Source: Gremmenia infestans (lineage: Eukaryota; Ascomycota; Leotiomycetes; Helotiales; Hamatocanthoscyphaceae). Taken from it: 64,000 nt of DNA. This document shows positions 12,462 through 24,657 of the stretch, piece after piece (the stretch's first letter is position 1; each line of letters opens with the position of its first letter). The stretch is taken from positions 868,001 through 932,000 of the forward strand of contig JAFEVB010000022.1 of assembly GCA_032629725.1 (NCBI GenBank). Reading direction: 5' to 3'. The notes under the pieces were generated by a model that saw nothing but the letters and a program-made list of their open reading frames with translations, searched no databases and was not told the DNA's origin. A program made the position numbers and the translations under genes.

Positions 12462-15400
12462 ATGTCGTCAGCTTCGAATACACCACCGGACGATTACTTC
12501 AACGATCTTTCACGACCCACAGGCAACAATGGAAGGAATAAGAGGCAGAGAAGCCCCCCGGCCGATGCGAACACCGTTGTTGTCGATGCTGGAAGCGGAG
12601 GAGATTCTGGTGTCCCTAAGCCCAAGAGAATAGCCTGCATTATCTGCAGGAAGAGGAAGTTGAAGTGCGATGGGACAAAACCGAGCTGTTCAACCTGTAC
12701 GCGGCTGGGACATGATTGCGCGTATGATGAGGTGCGCAGGAAGTCTGGCCCAAAACGCGGTTATGTGAAGGCCTTGGAAGAGAGATTGAGTCAGTTATTT
12801 CAATTTCCTCTCCCCTAGATTCAGGGTTCATACCCCCAATATCTAAATACTAAGCTAACATCTGTTCCTCAATATAGAGCAAGTAGAAACGCTGCTCAAA
12901 ACCCAGGATCCAGCTGTGCCAGATACTCCACAACCAACTTTCCCACAAGCCAATATCAGCGGGGTAGCGCCTCGGTCTATTCCTCCGGCAGACTTTGGTG
13001 TGTCGAATTCGTCGATTGGCATTGCGGAGGGTGTAAATGCTGAGCGTTGGGGATTCAATGGCGACTCTCCTGCCCAACTCTCAATGGACAGCATGAACTT
13101 TACGGCAGACATGAATATGGGGATGGGTATCGATGATAATACCTTTACATGGGAGATGATTGGGCTTGGTCTGGAGGAACCACTCCCTCCTCAGGAAACT
13201 ATTGACGAATTGTATGTGACGTTCCTTGGTACATTGGAAGCAGAAGCTCATTTCGTGCATAGGCATCAAATTTATTTCGACAAAATACACCCCTCTTTGC
13301 CGATGATCCACAAATACCGATATCTAGCAGCGATGAACCTGTAAGCCTTCCAAGTTATTCAGCTCTTGTCCTCCGATCCATTTTGTTTCCAATATCTCTT
13401 CTCGTGCTTGTTTCAAGCTCTTCCAACTCTTTGCACGCCCCAACAATCAATTTTGCACAGTATATCTTAACATACCATTGCTTCATATTATAGTACCCTT
13501 ACGAAGGTTGTGCTTAGGAATAGCTAACTAATACCCTTGCAGAGCACCAAGTCAGCGCCCACCTGTGGCATTACGATATGCTATGTGGACTCTTGCAGCA
13601 TCTGTGGTTGAGAAGTTCATGGATCTGAAAGACCACTTTTACCAGCGAGCTCGAAAATATATGGAGTTGGATTACATCAAGGGTCATGGTGAGCATATGA
13701 TATCGATCGCTCACGCACAGACCCATGTCATTTTAGCCTCTTACGAATTCAAGATGATGTATTTCCCCAGAGCGTGGATGAGTACGGGCTCAGCCATCAG
13801 ACTTTGTCAAATGTCAGTAAAAGCCCTATTCCTGCGCAAATACATTTGCTAATTCCCAGCAGGATGGGTCTACATAGGCTGGATGGCGCAGGTCTAGACG
13901 TGAAACAATGCCTTCCTCCCCCTCGAGACTGGACTGAGAGAGAAGAAAGGAAGAGGACGTTCTGGATGGCATTCTGTGAGGATAGATATGCCAGTATTGG
14001 GACTGGTTGGCCAATGACTATCGACGAGAAGGACATCTTATCAGAACTTCCCGCTTCAGACGAAGCTTTTGAGATGAGTAAGCCAGAGCGGACACAAACT
14101 CTTCCCGAGGCTATGAGCCCTACAGGAGCATCGAAGCTGTCGCCGTTTGCCGGTGTTGTACTAATGGCGTGTCTATTTGGGCGGAATCTCATACATCTAC
14201 ATCGTCCTGATGATGATGATCGAGATAATGATCTGAATGGCGAGTTTTGGAAACGTCACAGGAATATGGACAACATCCTCCTCAACACATCACTCTCTTT
14301 ACCATCTCATCTCAAGCTTCCCCAAGGCTTAGCAAACCCTAACATCGTGTTCACCAATATGAACATACACACATCCACGATTTGCTTGCACCAGGCAGCG
14401 ATATATAAGGCGGATAAAAACGGTCTCCCAGCATCAATCAGTGCTGAGAGCAAGGTGCGATGCATCACGGCAGCTAATGAGATCGCCAGCATTATGCGAA
14501 TGATTTCCCACCTTGATCTGTCTTCTGTGGGTGTCCCCAATTGTTGCTCCTCTGTGACCGCTACTGACAGTATCTAGATGAATTCATTTATATCATTTTG
14601 TCTATACGTCGCAGCGCGAGTCTTCGTTCAATACCTGAAGAGTCGACCGGATGATAGCCAAACTGGGGATTCCTTGAGATTTTTACTCTCTGCCATGAAT
14701 GCCTTGAAAAAGAAGAACCCATTGACGGAATCATTCCTGGTCCAATTGGATGTCGACCTCGAGGGTCTTGGTATGCGAAACCCAAAATACAAATCCGTAT
14801 TCGCATATAGTGAGGATAACGTAAGCATGCTCACCTTCACTTCTTTTGCAAGCTATGTTCTAACATTCTTCCTTTTAGCTGGGGATATCAAGTGCGAAGG
14901 TTCCACAGATAGGTCAGCGAGGTGTACATGGCATCATGCATTCGAATGAGTGCAACTTTATGACTGTTCAAGAAGTATCCGTTGACCCAAATCAACCCAA
15001 CCCCCCCACCGGCGACACAGATCCTACATCTGCAGGATTAAAGAATTCTCATCCTGACGGCAACGGGGTGGACTCACCTTGGATAGAGTTCCAAAGCCAC
15101 CAGCACTCTAAGCAAGGGCAAGGGCAAGAGGTACAGCAAACAATGCAGAATCTCGCGATTGGCTCAATTCCTAGCCAGCGAATCATAGATATAACTACTG
15201 GTAGCGGTTACATGAACAATGAAGGTAGTAGCCAAGGAGGCGAGGCAGGACTCTCCCCAGATACTGCACACTCAGGCTCCGCTCGACTGACGCCGAACTC
15301 GACCACCCCTTCAGATACGCGCTCCAACTTACAGCCAGGAGCGACTAAATCTAGCGGTCCCTCCTATGAGACTAGTCCAGCATCGTCAAACAATGCTCGA

Positions 15401-15715
15401 CACTCCTCGGGGGACGGACGGTCGATGTCTTCCTTCTTTAATGCGTCAACAGACTACGCCAATATTCCTCCAACGGGCTTGACACCGGGGGCGGACTATA
15501 GCATGCCAGAGACTCCTGGAAGCTTTGAGGTTCCTACTGGGTGGGAAATGGGAAATCAGACGAACAGCTTGACACCTGTGGGCGAGGGGGTTTTAAGACA
15601 GCTCATGGGGCTTGGGCCGCTGGATCCAATGTGAGTATCCCCATTGTTCTCCGCAAACACCGAGAACCAGTTCTAACATCTATACAGGGACATGGGATGG
15701 GAGGGATCTACGTAG
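12462..15715 (+). CDS. Zn2Cys6 fungal-specific transcription factor
   Basis: Seven exons: 12462-12789, 12878-13340, 13543-13812, 13863-14526, 14578-14820, 14879-15630 and 15688-15715, giving 915 aa with all phases consistent. The zinc cluster lies at residues 59-86 with spacing C-x2-C-x6-C-x6-C-x2-C-x6-C. It is followed by GPKRGYVKALEERLK, a linker and short coiled coil typical of one conserved group of fungal regulators. The middle homology region (from about residue 210) includes HPSLPMIHKYRY, RPPVALRYAMWTLAAS and MMGLHRLDG, as in the fungal_trans domain. The C-terminal 270 residues are Ser/Gly/Thr-rich and probably an activation region. The join before exon 4 has a CAGCAG tandem acceptor. 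The last exon adds only nine codons. It should be a nuclear DNA-binding regulator; its target pathway cannot be inferred from the neighbours. Confidence 0.88.
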
Positions 15716-16496
15716 AAACAATCACCACTCGACGATTATAATGGGCATTCTGGGAACTACAAGCATGGATGGATGGATGGATAGATAACGGCGTTTTTTT
15801 TTCTTATTTCTCTTCTAATTTGGATGCCGGGGTACCTGCATATCATTTCTGTACTTTACAAGATACCATTCGCTTGGCACAGCACAGCACAGCAGTGCGT
15901 TTACGTTTTTACGATTTGTAAGAAAAGAAGGGACGCGGTCAGGGATTCGGTCATGGGTGTTACTTCATTCCCCGCTCTCGATAGCAAGCAACCATGAACG
16001 AGAAACAAAAATGTCACAGAAAATCTATCATGAGAGGCCAAGATCCTAGCTCGTGACTCGACTTGTGACCTCGTGTGTGGAACGTGGTATGACACAGGGA
16101 TCTAAAAAATAGATGATCGCTCGAAGCGTAACATTAGCAGCCCTGCAGGCTGTTGCCGTATTTGGTTCGAAGATTCCAGGATGGGGGAGGATGACCCGAC
16201 TCGATGGTTGGCCAGCTAAGTTAGTTCTGTAGACAAGAGCCGCGCTCGGTGTGAATCACTGTAAGGCAGCATACTTCTCTGCGAAACGTATGCTTAGTCT
16301 TGGAATGGCGGACCGTTTGTTCTTGTGTAACACATATTATCTTACATTGTCTGCCATGAATAGGCAGCTGCATTGATTTCCGAGGTTCTAGATGTATACA
16401 TGGTTTGCTTGAAATCCCTCTTGACTTCAGACGCCAAACTTAACAGGATACCGAAAAGTAGATTAAAGACGAGTCTTGTCCATCGAGGCTTCACCT
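15716..16496. other. Convergent 3' intergenic region
   Basis: 781 bp between two converging genes, the Zn2Cys6 regulator and the mitochondrial uL2. It contains the ATGG repeat at 15764-15783, a T9-T10 run just after it and a CACAG/CAGCA pentamer run near 15876-15895. No coding sequence supported. Confidence 0.5.
15764..15783. repeat. (ATGG)n microsatellite
   Basis: Five consecutive ATGG units shortly downstream of the regulator stop codon, probably in its 3' UTR. A shorter run of the same unit lies near 20408-20424 after the cyclin B gene. Confidence 0.85.
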
Positions 16497-17731
16497 CTAC
16501 TTGACTCGCCGTTTTCCTTGGTTTCGCACGCGTGCTGTCACCACCCACTTGTTTGGGTTTCTGACTTTTCGAGTCTTGTATCCTCCTTTGGCCTGTGTAG
16601 TCGTTAGTAGATGATTTATAGGGCGGGCTGTTCTTCAAACTCACTGGCATACCCCAAGGGCTGACGGGATCAACGTTACCCTTGGACTTTCCTCTTCCAC
16701 CACCATGTGGATGGTCGGCTATGCAAGCATTAGTCTCTGCCAGTACTATACTTTGAAAGGGGTTCCTTACCGGCATTCATTGCGAGACCTCTCACCGTTG
16801 GGCGAATGTTCAACCAACGCTTTCTACCAGCCTTTCCAAGCTGCCGATGTTGGTAGTGAGGGTTGCTGGCTACGCCAATGGTAGCACATGCATCTTTGCT
16901 GACGTTCCGGACTTCGCCGCTCTTTAATCGGACTTGTACGTATCTCTGTCCTCCTCCGTTGGTGTTGTCATCCTTGGAAACAACGGTGGCATAAGTACCA
17001 GCACTTCGACAGAAGACCGCTCCCCGAATTTTCGAAGACCCAACACAATATACCATAGTCCCAACAGGTATCATGTGGAGTGGTAAGCAATTGCCTCGCC
17101 ACGCAGTCTTGGCTGCCAACACACCAGGATCTACCACTCCTCCCATACTGTCGAGCAGGTCTTTGGGAATACCAGCTCGGTAGCTTTGAACTACATCTCC
17201 AGCCCTCATACCCTCAGAAGCAACGATATAGCTCTTTTTCCCTGTAGTTTCTTCATTGAGTAGAGCAATGTGTGCACTTCGGCCGGGATCGTGCTCAATG
17301 CGCTCCACAGTATGCTTTCCAGGCGTCATGCGTGCGAAATCGACTGTTCGTATCCTTCTCTTGTGTCCACCACCGCGATGTCTGATTGTAACTCGGCCGC
17401 TATTGTTTCTTCCTCCCTTTCCGTGCCCCTTCTTTGCAAAAGTCAAGGGCAGAAACGGTCTTCCTTTCCATAGATGATCATTGATAGGTCGTTTGAGATG
17501 CCGTACACCGGGTGTTCGAGGCTTATATGTACGCATTGCAAACGCAGAACTGCTCTTCTCGGTCGTGGGAGGTGCAGCGAATCCTGCTGTTGCGCCTGCC
17601 TGTGAAGGAGGCTCGACCTTCACGGGCTCGACCACGGTTGCATAGGTACGGGGAAACGCATGCTGGATCGAAAGATATTTCCTGGCTGCGCTCCGCGAAG
17701 ACTGCCGCAGCAGTATTCTTGGGTGCAGCAT
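16497..17731 (-). CDS. RML2: Mitochondrial large-subunit ribosomal protein uL2m
   Basis: Three exons: 16771-17731, 16645-16718 and 16497-16592, giving 376 aa; introns of 52 and 52 bp, the second with a CTAAC branch site. The protein is the mitochondrial form of bacterial L2, at the peptidyl-transferase centre. The first 40 residues are rich in Arg and Ser with almost no acids, a targeting presequence. The core shows GRVTIRHRGGGHKRRIR, the GRSAHIALLNEE strip and the RNA-contacting GLAMNAADHPHGGG, whose join was used to set intron 1. Splicing intron 2 restores WGMPAKGGYKTRK and the basic end KRRVK, the expected L2 C-terminus; reading through would give an unrelated tail. The catalytic-centre histidine in HPHGGG is present. 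Divergent from cyclin B. Confidence 0.94.
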
Positions 17732-18689
17732 GACAGGCGCTGGCTGACAAATTCAGTTGGGTTGTCTGCCAGGAACTGACCCGGGGTAGAAGATTGTGGG
17801 TTGGTGGAGGAATGTGGAAGCTCCAGTGGTGTCGTTGATCTAAAATTCTGGATGGATATCAGGCCGAGCAAAACATTTCAGCCACAGGAACGAAGATAGT
17901 GTAAGCCACACATAGATCCTGAGGCATTAACGGCCGTTGTCGTTCCAACAATTGGGATGTAAACAGAAAATGACCCACTATGCTTGAAGTCGTCCCCACC
18001 ATGAACACAACTCACCACCATCCGTCCAAAGAATATCCCGCGAATAAGTCCACGAGAAGCTCATCCCCAAATAAAACTCTCACATTAAAATCTACTACTC
18101 TTTTTGATCACCAAACACCCTTCTTCACGCCTCTTTTCGCGCCTCTACTCGAGGTACCGCGCCGGAATACCTTGCATCGGTAAGGTGGTAGGGATTGTCA
18201 GCGCGTCTAGTAGTCACCCAGCCAAACAAGCGAGAGCATACTCCTCCAGCCCTCTTCTTCTTCACGTCTTCAACACGCTTTCCCTTCCTCCTCAAGCCCA
18301 ACAACAACTCTCCTACACGCCTCATCTTCTCTACTCCGCCTTCCCCTTGATTCTTCTGGCCATCACGAGTCTTCAAAGACGCATTGAGTGCCCTGGACAC
18401 TCCGTGATAGACGAGGGAAACGGCTCTATCAACATTGTTGATATTGTACCAAGCAGACTTCACAGCACGTCAATTACGCCTCTCGGAATCTCTTAGGTCC
18501 CTTTTGAAATCTTGTATGTCCCACAGAGATATTCTTGTCTTTCCTGCTCGCTGTCGCGTGCTTGTTATGAAAATTCTACTCGCTGAACGCGGTTATACCA
18601 CCTTCACATCGCGTCTGCTAATCACGAATATAGCACCCAACCTCCACACATACACACATTATAATCATTAATATTAACCCAACATAAAA
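17732..18689. promoter_or_regulatory. Divergent promoter and cyclin B 5' leader
   Basis: 958 bp between the uL2m and cyclin B start codons. The part nearest cyclin B (about 18230-18360) is pyrimidine-rich on the plus strand, as in many fungal leaders. ATGs at 17980 and elsewhere could open upstream frames in a long cyclin leader. No individual site could be named with confidence. Confidence 0.45.
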
Positions 18690-20340
18690 ATGCCCCCTGT
18701 ATGTCAAGCAGTCCCGCACCAAAAATAATCAACCTCGTCACCAACCCTCCGAAATCAGCCCTTGGAGATAAACACTAACAAGTTTGATCACAGAGTCGAG
18801 CAACAAGCCGGCGGGCACCCACGAACGAGAACGATGAGAATAGCGCTGTTGCAACCACCCGTCTTACGAGATCCAAGTCAGCCGCGTTTGGTGACGATGC
18901 TGGCGTCGGTGCCGCGAAGAAGCCACTCCAGTCCAAGAAGTCGGTTGTCAACACCCAACCGCTCCGAAAGCGTGCCGCATTAGGAGACGTGAGCAACGTC
19001 ACGAAGGGTGAGGCCGTAGATGGCAAGAAGACTGCGAGCAAAGGTGGGCTTGTGTCAAAGGCAGCTCAACCTACTGGGGTACAGAAGAGCCTGTCGCGTA
19101 CCAACTCCTCCAGATCAGCGCTTGGTCCCAAGGATAACAACAAGAAGTCCACGGACAACAAACGCGTAGGCTCTGGTGTTCTACCTTCCAAGAAGAGAAA
19201 GGATGGCTCTGCATCTTCCAACCCCGCGTCAATCAAAGAGGAGACCCCAGCAGAAGATGAGCAACCATTAAGAAAGCGGGTTCATCTTGATCCTAAGGAG
19301 AGAATAAAGGTCGAAGAGGCAAAAGAGAACCACGTTGAGCATGACATCGCACCTAAAGCTTCCGTATCCAAAGATTTCGAGGACGGTGTTCAAGATCTGG
19401 ACCAGGAAGACATGGATGACCCACTGATGGTTGCTGAGTATGTTGTGGAAATCTTTGAGTACTTGAAGAAGCTTGAGGTCTCTACTCTCCCCAACGCAGA
19501 TTATATGGTTCACCAGGACGACCTCGAGTGGAAGATGCGAGGTATCCTTGTCGATTGGCTCATTGAAGTACACACCCGTTTCCATCTTCTTCCCGAAACA
19601 CTCTTCCTTGCGGTCAACATCATCGATCGTTTCCTCTCAGCCAAGGTTGTCCAGCTCGACCGCCTCCAACTGGTTGGTGTCACCGCTATGTTCATCGCGT
19701 CCAAATACGAAGAGGTCCTTTCTCCTCACGTCGCAAACTTCCGTCACGTTGCCGACGATGGCTTCACCGAGTCAGAGATCCTAAGCGCTGAGAGATACGT
19801 TCTCACCGCTCTCAACTATGACTTGAGCTACCCGAACCCAATGAACTTTCTCCGTCGTATTTCCAAAGCAGACAACTATGATATCCAGACACGTACCCTT
19901 GGCAAATACCTCATGGAGATCAGTTTGCTTGACCACCGCTTTATGCAATATCTCCCAAGTCATATTGCCGCCGCGTCCATGTTCTTGGCTCGGATGATCT
20001 TAGAGCGAGGTGAATGGGTAAGTTGAACTCCGCAGTGATCATTCCCCTTTACTGACTCAGTGCAGGACGCTACTTTAACCCATTATTCGGGATACAACGA
20101 GGAGGAGATTGAACCTGTCTTCAAGCTCATGGTTGATTACCTCGCTCGACCGGTCACTCATGAAGCTTTCTTCAAGAAGTACGCAAGCAAGAAGTTCCTC
20201 AAAGGTATGGTTCCTCCGCGAATATTCTTTGGCCATGCTAACCCTGTCCAGCTTCAATTCTCACAAGACAATGGGCTAAGAGACACGCTGCCGAGTATGG
20301 TATCGATGCTTCTCTGCCACTCGATATGGCTGCCCGGTAG
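18690..20340 (+). CDS. G2/mitotic B-type cyclin
   Basis: Four exons: 18690-18698 (nine bases, MPP), 18794-20017, 20066-20204 and 20252-20340, giving 486 aa. This is a cyclin B of the NimE/Cdc13 type that activates Cdk1 for mitosis. A canonical destruction box, RAALGDVSN, sits at residues 63-71, the signal for APC/C degradation. The Lys/Ser-rich N-terminus leads to the cyclin box: DLEWKMRGILVDWLIEVH (from about 246), LDRLQLVGVTAMFIASKYEE, and YPNPMNFLRRISKAD. The second cyclin fold continues through exon 3 to AKRHAAEYGID. The stop at 20338-20340 directly follows MAAR; an alternative reading splices at the same GGTAGT and would add about a dozen codons. The nine-base first exon is inferred from the ATG, a good GTATGT donor and the phase. 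Confidence 0.88.
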
Positions 20341-21264
20341 TATTGCTGTCTCATATTATTCACGCACGACACGACTTGCTTCTATTGCTCCCAGGATACA
20401 GTGCATTCTTTGGATGGATGGATGGGATATGAACTGAAAATTACGATAGACGGATGACATTATTCGTGGCATTGGATGCTCTCCATGGACATCTCGCCGA
20501 ACCACGAGTGGTTCCGTGCTGGATTGATGCCGTGGGAGTATTGGTGTCTTCTTGCTCTGCGTTGGCTGCTATATTGCATTATCATTTCTCGCTCCCCAAT
20601 TAGGTCCGGCGTCTGTGTGCTTTTTGGAAGTCTGGAGTCTGGGTCTCGTTATTCCCTCACAGCGTTGTCTGATTACAGATGATACGTACTTGTGGCACAC
20701 TCGATGGTTGCTATGTGCTTAACTGGAAGAACGCTTTTCATGGTCTGATAAACTTTGTACATATACTGGGGAATGCAATGGTGACATGATCCATGACTCA
20801 ATGATGCTGTGACCTTGATTCTCCACCCACTTATTCTTCATCTTATCTCAATCATATAAACTTCGAGTAGTGAATGCCGAAGTTGCCAGTGAATCACATC
20901 GACTCCAACCCGAACTTTTCGTCCTTAGTAGCTCTTCCGGTTTCGACTTCTTGCCCTTGTAACAACCTGCTAAGCAGACAAACCCGCTATGCATGCGGGA
21001 TAAATATAGATATTTCAATGATCTTTTTACTGAACAGGTCAGGTACAAGAATTAAAGTATGAAGCGCCTTGCGATGTCATTGCTCCCCAATGATGAAAGG
21101 GGAAGGGGGCCGCGCTGCCAAGGAGCTGTGCTAGTCAAGCGACTTCCGTCGATCGATAAGAGCTTCAACAAGCTACACCACCACGCAGCTGCCCACGTCG
21201 TAAAGTTCACCTCAAACTTGCTTCACATACATCTAATACTCGAGAAGCTGAGCGTTTCTTCGTC
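20341..21264. other. Intergenic, cyclin B 3' end and VMA13 promoter
   Basis: 924 bp between two plus-strand genes. A short TGGA repeat occurs near 20408-20424. ATG-led frames at 20476 and 21059 are short and lack family resemblance. Nothing else recognised. Confidence 0.5.
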
Positions 21265-22794
21265 ATGTCTCTGGATCCTCCCACCTACCTCTCTTCGCTT
21301 CAGAACAACATCCGCGCCCGGCCGATTCCTTGGGATGGAGCTGTTCGGGCTGGGACGATCAGCGAAGATCAATTGAGCAAGATCCGAGCAGTGGACAAGG
21401 TCAGGAAAGAGCAGAGGAAGCAGATAATTGAGGGCGATCTGGATGGCTACCGTGACCTCTTCTTAGGCGCTCCTGAGAAACGTAGTGTATTAGAGTCTGC
21501 TGCGACAAGCGCACATGTTGTGCAGTACGTCTTGGTACTGCTGGGCGACTTACTCGATGGTAAACACATCTACCTAATTTGGAGATATAATCTAACATCT
21601 ATAAGGAATCCCCGCTCTCTCAAAAGCTCTTTCTGAACACCCAGATCCCTACAAGCCCTTCCTACCACTTCTAGCACAGTCGAACGACCCCGAGGGCCCC
21701 ATACCTCTTCTTACATCTACAGTTCTTACAAGCATGATAGCTGGTGTACCAAGTCTTTCGGTGAAAGCATCGTCGGCAATGCCAAAGCTTTTCTCGTACC
21801 TATCGACCTTAACAAAGAATACAGATGGTGGTCTGCAAGACATTGCGGTTCTGGAATACTCTGCGCTGTTGCGGGGCAAGAAGTCAAGGGAACTATTCTG
21901 GGACCAAAGGAGCGAGACAGTTGCACCTCTAATTGACATCCTACGAGCCGCAGCCGGAGTTGGGTCTGGAGATTCGGCTTCAACATTGTGGAGTGGTACT
22001 ACAAGTGTTCGAAGCGGTGTCGAGGGTACCCTGGGCGGCGGAGTTGGTCTTCAATTACTCTACCATGTTCTTCTAGCTCTGTGGCAGCTGAGTTTCGAGG
22101 GTGCGAATATTGGAGAGGGCCTTGAAGAGTAAGTTGTAAACAAAGGAAAATTGAAACCAAAAGCTAAACGTTCTATAGCGAGTACGACATTATTCCTCTG
22201 TTCACTCAACTCCTTCGACTGTCACCAAAGGAAAAGACTACGAGGCTGCTAATATCATCACTATACAATCTGCTGTCTACAAACAAGCAAACCCTCTTAC
22301 CAGCCGCTGTACTGGCCCGTCTCCCTGCATTATTGCAAAACATCAACGGGAGACATCTTACGGACACAGACCTTTTAGAAGACCTTCAAAGTCTCTCTGA
22401 AATGCTCGAGGACTACACCAAGACCCAAACGACCTTTGACGAATATGCCGCGGAACTCAACTCTGGGCATCTGCGTTGGTCACCACCACATCGAAGCCCA
22501 ACCTTTTGGGCTGAAAATGCTCGTAGAATTCTTGATCACGAGAAGGGTGACTTACCTAGAAAGCTAGCTGAAATCATGAGCAAGCCTTGGGACAATGATA
22601 GGCAGGTCCTTGCCATAGCCTGCAATGATGTCGGCTGTCTAGTCAAGGAGGTTCCTGAGAAGCGGTATCAATTGGAGAAGCTGGGGTTGAAGACTAGAGT
22701 TATGGAGTTAATGCAGGAAAAAGAGGAGTCTATCAGATGGGAGAGCTTGAACGCTTTATCGGGATGGTTGAGGTATAGCTTTGAGACAAAATAA
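21265..22794 (+). CDS. VMA13: V-type H+-ATPase subunit H
   Basis: Three exons: 21265-21559, 21606-22128 and 22179-22794, giving 477 aa; introns of 46 and 50 bp. Subunit H links the V1 and Vo sectors of the vacuolar proton pump, is needed for activity and silences free V1. Recognised from the N-terminal PPTYLSSLQNNIRARPIPW and the all-helical HEAT-like body. The C-terminal domain starts around the RSPTFWAENARR strip and continues VLAIACNDVGCLVKEVP to the terminal block LNALSGWLRYSF. These are the conserved signature strips of the family. Length matches the yeast 478-aa protein. A Gly/Ser-rich loop (GVGSGDSAS, and SGVEGTLGGGVG) lies in the middle, where fungal homologues vary. GCV1 follows 468 bp downstream on the same strand. 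Confidence 0.94.
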
Positions 22795-23262
22795 GAGACC
22801 GAGGAGTATGTACTAGGTTACTTTCGAGCTTGTATCATAATTAGGGGCACTCGGGTGGAGCTTGGCCTTAAAGTCTTAGGTTTTCCCTACACATGATGCC
22901 CAGCATTCGAAGTCATTATTGTCACATTTGTTAGAGTAAAGAGACTGATGACAAGCTTGGCTTTCCAATATGCCGCTTCTTACTTTGAGTATTTGTAAAC
23001 ATTTAGAATGAAGCATCCCTCATCGTCCAACTTTCATGCCTCATCTCGCAGCGAATCATGGAATACAGGAGAAAAGGACAAAACTAACAGTTCCAACTTG
23101 TCAATTGGTACAGTGTAAAGGAGGCGTAACGGGACAGGGAACCGACCCGAGCGCATCGACCCCTCCTCTCTTCCGTTTCCAGCCGACATCGCTCATAACT
23201 TTCTTTTCCTCACCCTCACCTCCAACAGCAGTGCAACACCTTCTACAATCAATTGACTCAAA
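22795..23262. other. Intergenic, VMA13 3' end and GCV1 promoter
   Basis: 468 bp. The last 100 bases before the GCV1 ATG are pyrimidine-rich and end in TCAAA, a good fungal start context. No other feature seen. Confidence 0.5.
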
Positions 23263-24657
23263 ATGAAGCGTCTCAGAGCTGTATCCGGTGTCAAGGAAGC
23301 CATTTTGGCCCGCCGAGCAATCCCACAAAGCTCGCGTCACCTCTCAACAGCTCTTCTCCAAACTCGCACCCCGCGCCCCCTCATCCCCACCTCCTCCCTC
23401 CAGCACCTTGTTCTCCCCACAAACCCAGCAACCCGTCATGCCTCTTCCACCCCAGGCTCAAGCGCCCTCCAAAAGACGCCTCTCTACGATCTTCACGTTG
23501 CCAATGGCGGCAAAATGGTCCCCTTCGGCGGCTTCTACATGCCCGTTCAATATGCCGACCTAAGCGTCAGCGCCTCGCACCACTTCACACGTTCCCATGC
23601 CTCCCTCTTCGATGTCAGCCACATGGTGCAGCACCAATTTTCTGGGCCCGGAGCTACGGCTTTCCTCGAGAAAGTCACACCGGCGTCCATTTCGCAACTG
23701 GGAACCCATAATGGCGGTCTGAGTACACTGCTCTGGCCTTTTACGGGGGGCATTGTGGATGATACTATCATTACGCGGTTGGGTCCCCAGCTATTCTATG
23801 TGGTTACGAATGCGGGGTGTAGGGAGAAGGATCTGAAATATTTTGAGGAGCAGCTTGCGGATTTCAAGAAGAACGGGGGACAGGATGTTCAATGGGAGGT
23901 TTTGAATGGGCAGGGATTGATTGCTTTGCAGGGACCACTGAGTGCGGAAATTTTGGGTGGATTGTTGGTTACGCCCGATGAGGTTGATTTGCAGAAGTTG
24001 TATTTTGGCCAGTCGCAGTTCATTAAGATCAAGCTGTTGGGCGATAAGTTCTCGAGCCCGTTGCTGGTTAGTAGGGGTGGATATACGGGCGAGGATGGAT
24101 TTGAGATTTCGATTCCTGGGCATGAGACGGTAGCTGTTACGGAGGCCCTGTTGCAGACTGCTACGGGTGAGAAGTTGCAGCTAGCTGGACTTGGCGCTAG
24201 AGATAGTCTGAGATTGGAGGCGGGAATGTGCCTTTATGGGCATGATCTTGATGATTCTACTACGCCAGTAGAGGCAGCTCTTGGCTGGGTCATTGGCAAG
24301 GATAGAAGAGTGGCTGGTGGATTTCACGGCGAGAAAGTCATTCTTGCACAGTTGACTCCGAAGAGCAAAGGTGGCAGTGGTGTCGAAAGACGGCGAATTG
24401 GCTTGATTGTCGAAGGAGCACCAGCGAGAGAAGGTGCCGAGATTGTGGATGAAAATGGTGAGAAGATTGGTAATATCACGAGTGGGTGTCCAAGTCCAAC
24501 ACTGAAAAAGAATGTTGCTATGGGATACATCAAAGATGGGTTCCACAAATCAGGGACAAACGTGGAGGTCGTTGTCAGAGGCAAGAAGCGTAAGGCCCAG
24601 GTCACAAAGATGCCTTTCGTTCCAAGCAAGTACTGGAAAGGCGCAGCTCTGGCATGA
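23263..24657 (+). CDS. GCV1: Aminomethyltransferase, glycine cleavage T protein, mitochondrial
   Basis: Single exon of 464 aa. The enzyme takes the aminomethyl group from the lipoyl H protein and transfers the one-carbon unit to tetrahydrofolate, releasing ammonia, inside mitochondria. The first 65 or so residues are Arg/Ser/Thr-rich with few acids, a presequence. The mature part opens TPLYDLHVANGGKMVPFGG, then FDVSHMVQ, where the common family motif is DVSHM. Folate-site strips follow: SRGGYTGEDGFEI and GARDSLRLEAGMCLYGHDL, plus TPVEAALGWVIGKDRR. The C-terminal barrel ends GNITSGCPSPTLKKNVAMGY and FVPSKYW. All expected blocks are present with no break. It converges on the dehydrogenase gene with only 155 bp between stops. 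Confidence 0.97.
   Translation: MKRLRAVSGVKEAILARRAIPQSSRHLSTALLQTRTPRPLIPTSSLQHLVLPTNPATRHASSTPGSSALQKTPLYDLHVANGGKMVPFGGFYMPVQYADLSVSASHHFTRSHASLFDVSHMVQHQFSGPGATAFLEKVTPASISQLGTHNGGLSTLLWPFTGGIVDDTIITRLGPQLFYVVTNAGCREKDLKYFEEQLADFKKNGGQDVQWEVLNGQGLIALQGPLSAEILGGLLVTPDEVDLQKLYFGQSQFIKIKLLGDKFSSPLLVSRGGYTGEDGFEISIPGHETVAVTEALLQTATGEKLQLAGLGARDSLRLEAGMCLYGHDLDDSTTPVEAALGWVIGKDRRVAGGFHGEKVILAQLTPKSKGGSGVERRRIGLIVEGAPAREGAEIVDENGEKIGNITSGCPSPTLKKNVAMGYIKDGFHKSGTNVEVVVRGKKRKAQVTKMPFVPSKYWKGAALA

Noticed and set aside
16160..16180. GGTTCGAAGATTCC as a tRNA B box
   Set aside because: Wrong spacing after the GGTTCGA core and no A box or acceptor stem around it.
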